Assembly: GCA_022709405.1 (NCBI GenBank)
Contig: JAKLIV010000002.1
Coordinates: forward strand, 69,700 to 102,953
Reading direction: 5' to 3'
Length of the DNA: 33,254 nt
DNA from: Spirochaetota bacterium
Lineage (GTDB): Bacteria > Spirochaetota > UBA4802 > UBA5550
Under the pieces are notes generated by a model. The model did no database searches. It was not told the DNA's origin and was given only the letters and a program-made list of their open reading frames with translations. Below, one piece after another: positions 15,241 through 22,306 of this stretch; the stretch's first letter is position 1, and the number at the start of each line of letters is the position of its first letter. Made by a program: the position numbers and the translations under genes.

Positions 15241-16237
15241 TGATGGCGCCTCCATTTCTGAGTTTCAATACGACTTCCCGTGTTTCGGGATGCAGACTCT
15301 TTATCTCCTGCGCGCTTGCAGTGAGATGCTTGAATATGCCGCGCTTGCCGTAATCGGGAAACACGTTCTCGGTGCATCCGATGCATCCGGCGCCGCAGGC
15401 GGTGCATGTGTTCATTCCGTCGTTCCATTTCCTGGTGGGGATATCGCACCCGCTGTCCATACCCAGGCAGCCGAGATTGTACAGGCAGCCCTCGTCGCCC
15501 CAGTGTTTGGCGAATATGCCTTCCTTGTACTCATTCAGGTGCTCGCACTGCTCGTGCACGGTCTTTCCATAATACATGACCGGCCTGTTCTGCTCGTCGA
15601 GCTTGGGAACGCCCTTGAGCAATACATGAAGCAGCGTGCCGACTATCCAGTCGGGATGCGGCGGGCACCCGCCGATATTGATGATCTGCCTGTCGGGCAG
15701 GATCGAGGCCAGCGATTTGGCCCCTGTCGGATTGTCTCCCGTGGCCCTTACTTCGGCCCCGGGAATCCCTCCGCCCGTGGCGCAGGTCCCGACAGCCACA
15801 ACGGCAATCGCGTTCTGGCCGAGCTTTTCGATCCATTCCCTGGCGCTCACATGACGGCCGTCGATTTCGCCGATCGTGCAGTACAGATCGTCCCTGGTGG
15901 GTATCGATCCCTCGACCACGAGAACGAAATCCTTCCTGTTTTTCTTGACCGCGTCTTCCAGTACGCTCACCGCAACATGTCCGGTGCCGCTCATGAGCGT
16001 CTGGTGAAAATTGAGCGAAATATGCTCGGTTATCACGCCGGCCACGTCGGGCGCCACCTTGTTCAGCAGTGAAACCGAACATCCCGAGCAGGACTGCGCC
16101 TGGATCCAGATCACGTTGGTCCTTTCAGAAACCCTCTCCAGGGCCTTTTTACAGCCCTGCAATACAACTCCCGGAAACGCCAAAGCGGCCGAGGTACCGC
16201 CCATTATTTTCAGGAATTCCCGCCTGCTTAATGACAT
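15233..16237 (-). CDS. Exported [NiFe] hydrogenase small subunit with Tat signal
   Basis: The 334-residue precursor starts at ATG 16237 behind AGGAGGA and carries a Tat signal (Ser-Arg-Arg-Glu-Phe-Leu-Lys at 4-10, then a hydrophobic stretch). The proximal cluster uses Cys50-x2-Cys53, Cys152 and Cys191, and the distal cluster His228, Cys231, Cys251 and Cys257. At the medial site Cys264, Cys278, Cys285 and Cys288 are all cysteines; Cys278 falls where Desulfovibrio gigas has proline and a [3Fe-4S] cluster, so a [4Fe-4S] cluster is likely. Gly52 lies where oxygen-tolerant enzymes have an extra Cys. The signal ends Val-Leu-Gln-Gly-Cys29, which could be a lipobox. The C-terminus has no transmembrane helix. 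Group 1 assignment is firm; the subgroup is not. Confidence 0.94.
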   Translation of the reverse strand: MSLSRREFLKIMGGTSAALAFPGVVLQGCKKALERVSERTNVIWIQAQSCSGCSVSLLNKVAPDVAGVITEHISLNFHQTLMSGTGHVAVSVLEDAVKKNRKDFVLVVEGSIPTRDDLYCTIGEIDGRHVSAREWIEKLGQNAIAVVAVGTCATGGGIPGAEVRATGDNPTGAKSLASILPDRQIINIGGCPPHPDWIVGTLLHVLLKGVPKLDEQNRPVMYYGKTVHEQCEHLNEYKEGIFAKHWGDEGCLYNLGCLGMDSGCDIPTRKWNDGMNTCTACGAGCIGCTENVFPDYGKRGIFKHLTASAQEIKSLHPETREVVLKLRNGGAING

Positions 16238-16256
16238 ATAGTCCTCCTGTTTATTT

Positions 16257-16712
16257 TTAACAGGCCGCCGCGTCGAATATTTCACGCACGGCCTTCGGTA
16301 TGGATTCACGTACGGAATCGCTGATACCTATACCAAGTGTTCCGATGTCTTCCGGCACGATCCCGATTATTTCGATTTCAGGGACCTCGCCTAATATCCT
16401 CAATGAAGCTATGACTTCTTTTATTCCAACATCATGAAGCGAAAAGGAGCCTTTTCGTTCCGACAGGTGTTCCGGCGTGAACCGGTACACCGATCCGGGC
16501 TCGTCATCGGCCCTGAGCGCGTCGACGATGATGATCTTGTCGCGTCCCTGCATCAGCGGTATGAGATCATGGCCGGCAGTGCCTCCGTCGGCCAGTTCAA
16601 CGTCCCCGGGCAATTCCATCCCGGCTTCGGCGATGTGGTTCACGATGTGCACGCCGATACCGTCGTCTTTTTGCAGAATATTGCCGATGCCCAGCACCAG
16701 AACCCTTTTCAT
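16257..16712 (-). CDS. Hydrogenase maturation protease for the exported hydrogenase
   Basis: This 151-residue HybD/HyaD-family endopeptidase has Val-Leu-Gly-Ile-Gly-Asn-Ile-Leu-Gln-Lys-Asp-Asp-Gly-Ile-Gly at the N-terminus, Ile-Ile-Val-Asp-Ala-Leu in the middle and Ser-Leu-His-Asp-Val-Gly around residue 93, the three regions that bind nickel in HybD. It removes the C-terminal tail of the large subunit after nickel insertion. Unusually the gene precedes both structural genes, with 21 bases to the cytochrome gene before it and 19 bases to the small subunit after it. It differs clearly from the hox-linked protease, so each hydrogenase has its own. Confidence 0.93.
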   Translation of the reverse strand: MKRVLVLGIGNILQKDDGIGVHIVNHIAEAGMELPGDVELADGGTAGHDLIPLMQGRDKIIIVDALRADDEPGSVYRFTPEHLSERKGSFSLHDVGIKEVIASLRILGEVPEIEIIGIVPEDIGTLGIGISDSVRESIPKAVREIFDAAAC

Positions 16713-16733
16713 CGTGGACGAGACCCCTTCACC

Positions 16734-17141
16734 TCAATGACCGGCCGCTTGCCCGGCCATATGGCATTCCATGCACTTCTGCGGGCCGTCCTTTTTCGCA
16801 ATGTGGCAGTCGAGGCACAGGCCGTGCATTCTCTCATACCCGTTGTCGCCGATATGGCATTTGGCGCAGACTTTCTCCCTTTGGGGATTGTGTTGCTTAT
16901 GGTGACACGCGGCGCAATCGAGGCCCTGTGCCGCATGGGTCTTGTGCGACATCATGACCGCGCCCACGTTCGCCTTCAGCGGCGTCACGCCGTCAGGTGC
17001 TTTTCCGAATTCGGTTATCTTGGTAATGGTCACTTTATCGGTGACCCCGTTCCCCTTTGCCCAGGGGTCCACATTGCAGCCGGCGGCCGCGAAAAGCATG
17101 GCTCCGGCAATGACGACCGGAAATAATCTTGTTACGTTCAC
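16734..17141 (-). CDS. Tetrahaem cytochrome c3-like lipoprotein
   Basis: The 135-residue precursor starts with GTG 17141, chosen by GGAGGG 5 bases upstream. A hydrophobic signal ends in Ala-Ala-Gly-Cys22, a lipobox, so the protein is probably membrane-tethered. Four Cys-x2-Cys-His motifs (76-80, 92-96, 109-113, 123-127) with further histidines (His66, His69, His81, His84) give the layout of class III cytochrome c3. It leads the operon, directly before the protease and hydrogenase genes, and is the obvious electron acceptor from the small subunit. No cytochrome b or quinone-linked anchor is present in the operon. Haem attachment will need a cytochrome c maturation system encoded elsewhere. Confidence 0.93.
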   Translation of the reverse strand: MNVTRLFPVVIAGAMLFAAAGCNVDPWAKGNGVTDKVTITKITEFGKAPDGVTPLKANVGAVMMSHKTHAAQGLDCAACHHKQHNPQREKVCAKCHIGDNGYERMHGLCLDCHIAKKDGPQKCMECHMAGQAAGH

Positions 17142-17200
17142 TGATACCCTCCAGCAGTTAAATTGAATGAATAATGTATTATTTTAGCAACCCAGCATAC

Positions 17201-17223
17201 AGGGGGAAATGAACCCCTTTTTT
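17201..17223 (+). terminator. Rightward intrinsic terminator in the leader of the exported-hydrogenase operon
   Basis: AGGGG and CCCCT pair across an 8-base loop and are followed by a T-run on the plus strand. No rightward gene precedes it, so it may stop antisense transcription; on the minus strand it forms a leader hairpin. Confidence 0.5.
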
Positions 17224-17240
17224 ACTAATAATTGTTAACA

Positions 17241-17268
17241 TTTATAATTTTGACCGTATATTAATCAA
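17241..17268 (-). promoter_or_regulatory. Candidate promoter of the cytochrome-hydrogenase operon
   Basis: On the minus strand TTGATT (17268-17263) is followed after 16 bases by TATAAA (17246-17241). It would give a leader of about 95 bases before GTG 17141. The AT-rich setting lowers confidence. Confidence 0.4.
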
Positions 17269-17743
17269 GATATTTTGTAATTTATCAGACATTATTGTAA
17301 TATTTTTTATAGCATAGAAGATACTTACAATTATTCATAATTTATCATATATTATGCATCTTGTAAATGGATAACAATAAAGAGGAGTAACTATCGTGAG
17401 GTGATTATAAAAGAAACTGCAACAGGGTAAATGATGGGAAACCGAGAGGCATTTTTGAATCCATCACTGGTATATTTTTTCACACAATTGAATACTCCCC
17501 AGCAATACATTATTATAAATGTCACAGAGCTATTCACGTAAATTGTATCAAAGAGACCAGTGAAAACATGAATAATGTCATATAACTTCACCATGTATGA
17601 TCTCGGCAACAGGGTTCAACTCAAATTTTTTATTATACTACTTACAGATAAAATTTAACATGAACGTAACAATCCCCATGGCAGGTCTTTTCGAGGCGGA
17701 TTATCGATTGAAAAAATCCCGTCGGAAAGCAGTGTAGGTCATC

Positions 17744-17989
17744 ATGTCGAACAACATAAAAATTCAAGTCGAATGTTACTCCGGGCACAGGGCAAACGAG
17801 CGTCCGTTGCGATTCAGTATAGGCGCGAACATCTTTGACGTGATTGACATCCTGGACCGCTGGTACGGGCCCGATCATCTGTATTTCAAAATCAGGGCCG
17901 ATGACGGGAACATATATATCCTGAAGCATATCGAAGACGAAGATAAAGATGAATGGGAGCTTGAATACTTCATGAAGAGCGGCGAATGA
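17744..17989 (+). CDS. Small conserved acidic protein of unknown function
   Basis: The 81-residue cytoplasmic protein contains Val-Glu-Cys-Tyr-Ser-Gly-(x)n-Glu-Arg-Pro-Leu-Arg-Phe, Asp-Arg-Trp-Tyr-Gly-Pro-Asp, and Asp-Asp-Gly-Asn-Ile-Tyr-Ile-Leu, then a highly acidic C-terminus. From memory this pattern recurs in small uncharacterised proteins of anaerobic proteobacteria. No catalytic motif or metal site is evident and no function can be assigned. It converges on the GtrA-like gene, with only 3 bases between the stop codons. Confidence 0.75.
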   Translation: MSNNIKIQVECYSGHRANERPLRFSIGANIFDVIDILDRWYGPDHLYFKIRADDGNIYILKHIEDEDKDEWELEYFMKSGE

Positions 17990-17992
17990 ACA

Positions 17993-18463
17993 TCAACGGG
18001 CGTCATAATCATTGAACAGGAAGAACCGCCGCCCGAAGAAGTTCCAGAGCGAGACAACCGCTGCCGAAACGATTTTTGAAAGCATATAATGCGTTCCGAT
18101 TATCCCGGTGAACAGCCACATAAGCAGTTCGGTGAGGCCGAGTCCGATAACGCCGATGATCACGAAAAAAGCGTACTCTGACATGTTCCCGTACCGGGGC
18201 GTGTATGCGTTGAAAACGATTTTTTTACACAGGAAGTAATTCGCCGTCGAACCGGCGATAAAGGCGATTCCGGCGGAGACCAGGTAATGTAGCCCGAGCT
18301 CGGTAAGAACGAACAGCATGACGTAATCGATAAAAAAAGCGGCCTGCCCCGCGAGCGGATTTCTGACAAACTGTATGACGATATTCCCGGTCGGCCTCCT
18401 GAAAATCCCGTTCCAGTCCTTCATCGCGATCATGTCCCGGAGCTCTTTGAACTTTTCTTCCAT
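17993..18463 (-). CDS. GtrA-like four-helix membrane protein
   Basis: The product has about 156 residues with four hydrophobic segments and the GtrA pattern: an amphipathic start, Gln-Phe-(x)n-Gly, a Tyr-Phe-Leu-Cys-Lys-Lys-Ile-Val-Phe segment after helix 2, and Leu-Trp-Asn-Phe-Phe-Gly-Arg-Arg-Phe-Phe-Leu-Phe at the end, where 'Asn-Phe-x-x-(Arg/Lys)-(Arg/Lys)-x-x-x-Phe' is diagnostic. Members help flip or transfer polyprenyl-linked sugars for cell-surface glycans. The start is ambiguous: ATG 18463 is used, while an in-frame TTG at 18484 adds seven residues. No glycosyltransferase lies next to it, so the substrate is unknown. Confidence 0.85.
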   Translation of the reverse strand: MEEKFKELRDMIAMKDWNGIFRRPTGNIVIQFVRNPLAGQAAFFIDYVMLFVLTELGLHYLVSAGIAFIAGSTANYFLCKKIVFNAYTPRYGNMSEYAFFVIIGVIGLGLTELLMWLFTGIIGTHYMLSKIVSAAVVSLWNFFGRRFFLFNDYDAR

Positions 18464-18828
18464 CCCGCCAGTCCGCCTGATCAATATCGGACAGCCGCTG
18501 CGCGCGAAGCCCCGGCAGGCGGACCCGTTTCATGCGATCCCGGCCGCCAGGCATCGTGTTGCGAAGATCGGCGCGTTACCCCGGCTGTCTGCAAACAGCT
18601 TCAGGCCGCCGGTCCCGGCGGTCAAGCACTATCGGGCATACCCGCCTTTGATTTCCCTGCCGCATGTTTTTCAATCCCCCTGCCCCGCTTTGCCGTGCCC
18701 GCCTTCATCGAATTTTTGCGTAAAAAAAGGCCGTATACCGGCAAAAACTTTGTCTCAAAAAGCCCGCTGAAGCGACTATATAATGAACGGATGTCCGGCG
18801 TCCGAAAACCTTATCGGGAGCGAACCCC
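18464..18828. other. Intergenic region without a recognisable gene
   Basis: The 365 bases show no reading frame with a ribosome site and recognisable product. A perfect TATAAT at 18779-18784 lies about 45 bases before the next gene, but no -35 stands at the proper distance. Confidence 0.45.
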
Positions 18829-19388
18829 ATGGCTGAAGTCTTTCTCAATCCCGCATTCACCGCGCTGAAAGGCCGCATCGGCGGCGTCGTGTTCTACAGC
18901 TACAATGACAGAACATTCCTCCGCTCGTACGTCGTGCCCCGCAATCCCGACAACCCGGCCCAGAGGGCGAACCGTATGCTGTTCCGGGACGCGATGAAAT
19001 CGTGGCAGGGGCTTTCATCCTTTGACAAATCGTCGTACAACCACAGGGCCAGCAGGCTCGGCATGACCGGCCACAATCTTTTCATATCGCGGTACATGGC
19101 GTCGCGCCGCCGCAGTTCCGATGCCGAATCCTGCCCCGAATATCCCCGCAGGGCCGTTCCCGCAGCGACAGTTTCTTCTCTGCCGGTTCACGGTCGGTCC
19201 CTCTCCGTCTCAGGTTCTATGTCGGGGCGGATTACGGGAATTGCCGGCCCGGGAACGGTTTTACGCGCGGACTGGGGATAAAGGGCGGGCTTATATCTCC
19301 CGGCCAGCTTCGCTGGGACACCATCGATTGCGACATTGAGCTTGAGTCGCTCGACGATCCTCAGAAGTTCCCGCTAAGGTTCGAGTGA
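18829..19388 (+). pseudogene. Conserved unknown protein, probably frameshifted
   Basis: The frame from ATG 18829 (GGAGCGAACCCC upstream) is open to 19281 and gives 150 residues. Its first ~90 residues are family-like: Leu-Lys-Gly-Arg-Ile-Gly-Gly-Val-Val-Phe-Tyr-Ser-Tyr, Val-Pro-Arg-Asn-Pro-Asp-Asn-Pro-Ala-Gln-Arg-Ala-Asn-Arg, Trp-Gln-Gly-Leu-Ser and Met-Thr-Gly-His-Asn-Leu-Phe-Ile-Ser-Arg-Tyr-Met. I have seen this pattern in uncharacterised, possibly phage-like proteins. After about 19100 the frame becomes Ser/Arg/Pro-rich, while another frame (codons starting at multiples of 3, ending at TGA 19386-19388) reads as ordinary beta-rich protein ending Arg-Trp-Asp-Thr-Ile-Asp-Cys-Asp-Ile-Glu-Leu and Phe-Pro-Leu-Arg-Phe-Glu. 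A single-base shift near 19100-19200 would join them into a ~185-residue protein. A sequencing error is equally possible. Confidence 0.6.
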
Positions 19389-19449
19389 GGCTAACGTCCT
19401 TCCCGCCTGAATCCCCACAGGCAATGCATCAGATGTTTCAGCCTTTTCT

Positions 19450-19496
19450 TAATTGACAGATATTTGCCGGCCGACGATCTTTCCCGTAGTCAATTA
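19450..19496 (+). promoter_or_regulatory. Inverted repeat upstream of the SulP gene
   Basis: TAATTGAC (19450-19457) and GTCAATTA (19489-19496) are perfectly complementary over 8 bases with 31 bases between. The left arm contains TTGACA (19453-19458), a -35-like word, and the right arm touches the AGAGG ribosome site of the gene starting at 19507. It could be an operator or a leader stem that affects translation. Confidence 0.35.
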
Positions 19497-19506
19497 GAGG
19501 TGAATC

Positions 19507-21279
19507 GTGACCGACACGCACATCCGGAAAAACAATCCCCTGCCCTTCAGGTCCCGCGGGCGCGGCCTGCGCCGATGGGTCCCGGTTCTCAATACACTGA
19601 AAGATTACGAACGCGGATGGCTACTGCACGACATCGGGGCCGGGCTGGCGCTCACCGCCATCCTCGTGCCTGTGGGCATGAGCTACGCTTCGGCCTCGGG
19701 CCTGCCCGCGATTTACGGCCTGTACGCCACGATTTTTCCGCTTATCGTGTACGCGGTTTTCGGCCCCAGCCGCATTCTGGTCCTGGGCCCGGACTCCGGC
19801 CTGGTCGGAATCATCGCCGCGACCGTTCTGCCGCTGTCGGCCGGAGACCCCGACAGGGCCGTCGCCCTTGCAGGCATGCTCGCCGTTATTTCAGGCGCGC
19901 TGTGCGTGCTTGCCGGCCTGGCGCGGTTCGGGTTCATCACCGACCTTCTGTCCGCCCCGATACGTCTCGGGTACATGAACGGCATCGCGGTCACGGTTCT
20001 GATCGGCCAGACGCCGAAGATTCTGGGCTTCCCGGTGAGCGGGAGCAGCTTCATGGAAGAAACACGCGGCCTTATACTCGGCATCGCCGGCGGAAAAATC
20101 AACTCGACGGCCTGCGTCATAGGGTTGTCATGCCTGGCGGTCATTATCGGATTCAAACGCCTGACGCCCCGGATACCGGGCGTGCTGATCGCCGTCGCGG
20201 GCGCAACGATAGCGGTCACGCTGATGGATTCGACTGCATCGACCGGATTACCGGTGATCGGCGCCCTGCCGCAGGGGCTTCCCCGGTTCACGGTCCCGGC
20301 CGTTTCCTGGGACGAATTCGTCAGCCTGTGCGCCGCCGCGGTCGCCGTCGCGCTGGTGTCTTTCGCCGATATGAGCGCCCTGTCCCGGACCTACGCGCAC
20401 CGGACCGGAGCCGAAGTCGACAGCAACCAGGAAATCATCGCCCTGGGAGCGGCCAATATTGCCGCCGGACTTTTCCAGGGATTTCCCGTGACCAGCAGCT
20501 CTTCGCGCACCCCTGTCGCCGAATCCGCCGGCGCGAAGACACAGGTCGCCGGCGTTGTCGGCGCCGCATGTATCGCATTCCTGCTGATCTTCGCTCCCGG
20601 GCTGCTGCGCAACCTGCCCTTTGCGGCCCTCGGGGCAATAGTGATCGCATCATGCATCAGCCTGATCGACATCCGCGGCGTCCTGCGGCTGTACAGGCTC
20701 CGCCGCGACGAGTTCGTGTTCTCGGTCGCGTGTTTTCTCGGCGTGGTACTGCTCGGCGTCATCCAGGGGATATTCATCGCCGTGGCCCTGGCGTTCCTCG
20801 CGTTCATCTGGCGCGCATGGCAGCCCTACGACGCGGTGCTCGGGCATGTCGAGGGGCTCAACAGCTATCATGACATATCCCGTCATCCCGAGGCAAAGCT
20901 CATCCCCGGCCTGGTGCTCTTTCGCTGGGACGCGCCCCTGTTTTTCGCCAATGCCGAGATATTCAGGAGCCACCTGCTGCGCGTGATATCGCGAGCGCCC
21001 ACGCCGACCAGGTGGGTCGTCGTCACCGCGGAGCCCATCACCGATATCGACACCACGGCCGCAGACATGCTTGCCGATCTTGACGCCGTGCTGCACAAGG
21101 CGGGCATGGACATCTTCTTCGCCGAAATGAAGGGGCCGGTAAAGGACCGCCTGAAACGGTACGGCCTCTTCAACAGGCTGGGCGTCGATAACTTCTTTCC
21201 CACCATCGAGCAGGCGGTGCAGAAATACATTCAGGTGCACGGAACGCAGCCCTTTCCGGACGGGAGGCAAAGACCATGA
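19507..21279 (+). CDS. SulP (SLC26-type) anion transporter with STAS domain
   Basis: The 590-residue protein starts at GTG 19507 after AGAGG. The N-terminal ~430 residues form the multi-helix SulP core: Pro-Val-Gly-Met-Ser-Tyr-Ala near residue 57, Gly-Leu-Tyr-Ala-Thr, Phe-Gly-(Pro)-Ser-Arg, Gly-Pro-Asp-Ser-Gly-Leu-Val, and the Gly-Phe-Pro-Val-Thr-Ser-Ser-Ser-Ser-Arg-Thr motif of the substrate region. The C-terminal ~130 residues are a STAS domain with Asp-Ile-Asp-Thr-Thr-Ala. Members carry sulphate, bicarbonate, C4-dicarboxylates or other anions; the substrate cannot be read here. Its stop overlaps the next start by 4 bases, so a joint function with the Gate protein is likely. Confidence 0.93.
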   Translation: MTDTHIRKNNPLPFRSRGRGLRRWVPVLNTLKDYERGWLLHDIGAGLALTAILVPVGMSYASASGLPAIYGLYATIFPLIVYAVFGPSRILVLGPDSGLVGIIAATVLPLSAGDPDRAVALAGMLAVISGALCVLAGLARFGFITDLLSAPIRLGYMNGIAVTVLIGQTPKILGFPVSGSSFMEETRGLILGIAGGKINSTACVIGLSCLAVIIGFKRLTPRIPGVLIAVAGATIAVTLMDSTASTGLPVIGALPQGLPRFTVPAVSWDEFVSLCAAAVAVALVSFADMSALSRTYAHRTGAEVDSNQEIIALGAANIAAGLFQGFPVTSSSSRTPVAESAGAKTQVAGVVGAACIAFLLIFAPGLLRNLPFAALGAIVIASCISLIDIRGVLRLYRLRRDEFVFSVACFLGVVLLGVIQGIFIAVALAFLAFIWRAWQPYDAVLGHVEGLNSYHDISRHPEAKLIPGLVLFRWDAPLFFANAEIFRSHLLRVISRAPTPTRWVVVTAEPITDIDTTAADMLADLDAVLHKAGMDIFFAEMKGPVKDRLKRYGLFNRLGVDNFFPTIEQAVQKYIQVHGTQPFPDGRQRP

Positions 21280-22232
21280 CCGCCGACATAATCGTCAAGG
21301 CGCTCGCGTCCACCGCAAAATATCTGCTCATGGCGGTGCCGGTTATGGCCATGGGCATATTCGTCATGTCGCTTCTCCAGAACAGCGGCATGATCAGGCG
21401 CATATCATGGATAGCCCGGCCGCTCGTGCGCTTCGGCCGCCTCAAGGAGCCGGTGGCCGTGACCTTCGTCACCTCTTTCGGATCCCCGTCCGCTGCGAAC
21501 GCCATGCTCAGGGGCCTGTACGATAAAAAGGAGATAACCGGGCGCGAGCTCATGATCGCGGTGCTCGCCAACGCGTTCCCGGTAATGGTCATGGAGATGC
21601 GCTCCATGCTCCCGGCCATGGTTTCCCTGCTGGGCGAAACCGGGGCGCTCATGTTCTGCCTGCTCCTGGCCCTCAGGTTCATCCAGACCATCATGGTCCT
21701 CACTGCAGGCAGGCTCCTGCTTCCCCGCGACGGCGGCGCATCCGGCAGCGCCGTCCCCGCGCCTGAACCGTTAAGGGGCCGCAGGCTTGTCGTGAAAAGC
21801 ATATCGGACACCCTGCCACCGATCAGGCGGATAGGCATGATAACCGCCCCGGTCACGCTCGCCACCTATATCCTTCTCGGGGCCGGGGTTTTCGAGGCCC
21901 TTTCCGGCCGCATGACCTTCCTCACGCGCATTTTCCCGGTGCCGATTGAGGGCGTGGGCGTCGTGGCCGCGTATTTCGGACACTATGTCGCCGGGTACAC
22001 GATGGCCGGCAGCCTGCTCTCGGGCGGGGCGCTCACGGTCAAGCAGACAATCATAACGCTGCTTACCGCAAAGGTGCTATCGAGCGTGGTGTTCGCGCTC
22101 AGGCATTCGACGCCATACTACATCGGTATATTCGGGACAAGGCTGGGAACGCGGATAATGCTCGCTTCGACAATGCTGCGGAACGCGGTCAATATCGCGG
22201 CAATAGCGGCCCTGCAGTTTCTGTGGCCGTAG
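21276..22232 (+). CDS. Gate-domain (nucleoside-recognition type) membrane protein
   Basis: The 318-residue protein is predicted to cross the membrane many times. It has two Gate-type halves, one with Phe-Gly-Ser-Pro-Ser-Ala-Ala-Asn-Ala-Met-Leu-Arg-Gly-Leu-Tyr near residue 68 and one with Gly-His-Tyr-Val-Ala-Gly-Tyr-Thr-Met-Ala-Gly-Ser-Leu-Leu-Ser-Gly-Gly-Ala-Leu-Thr near residue 236, linked by a polar loop (about 150-170). The Gate family appears in nucleoside transporters, FeoB and spore-maturation proteins. Uncharacterised double-Gate proteins of this size are found in archaea and anaerobes. ATG 21276 overlaps the SulP stop, so translation is coupled. The role is unknown: a second transporter subunit or an energy-coupling partner are guesses. 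Confidence 0.8.
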   Translation: MTADIIVKALASTAKYLLMAVPVMAMGIFVMSLLQNSGMIRRISWIARPLVRFGRLKEPVAVTFVTSFGSPSAANAMLRGLYDKKEITGRELMIAVLANAFPVMVMEMRSMLPAMVSLLGETGALMFCLLLALRFIQTIMVLTAGRLLLPRDGGASGSAVPAPEPLRGRRLVVKSISDTLPPIRRIGMITAPVTLATYILLGAGVFEALSGRMTFLTRIFPVPIEGVGVVAAYFGHYVAGYTMAGSLLSGGALTVKQTIITLLTAKVLSSVVFALRHSTPYYIGIFGTRLGTRIMLASTMLRNAVNIAAIAALQFLWP

Positions 22233-22306
22233 CAGTGACCGGTGCGGCGGAAGTCCTGTTCTTCATGAATCCGCCCTGGAAAAGCCGCAGGAAGCCCATT
22301 GCGGAT

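Larger units (their letters stand above)
17142..17743. other. AT-rich control region upstream of the exported-hydrogenase operon
   Basis: No convincing gene is present in these 602 bases. They hold a candidate leftward promoter (17241-17268), a rightward intrinsic terminator (17201-17223) and an inverted repeat CATAAT-N9-ATTATG near 17337-17357. A 25-codon frame at 17660-17737 has no clear ribosome site or recognisable product. Confidence 0.55.

Noticed and set aside
14987-16072. Long plus-strand frame opposite the exported hydrogenase subunits
   Set aside because: It spans two unmistakable minus-strand genes and gives no recognisable protein.
17660-17737. 25-codon frame before the small acidic protein gene
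   Set aside because: No ribosome site and no recognisable peptide; too short to support in an AT-rich leader.
19464-20873. Long Arg-rich plus-strand frame overlapping the SulP gene
   Set aside because: It is a shifted frame of the SulP coding sequence with very high Arg, Gly and His content and no family features.
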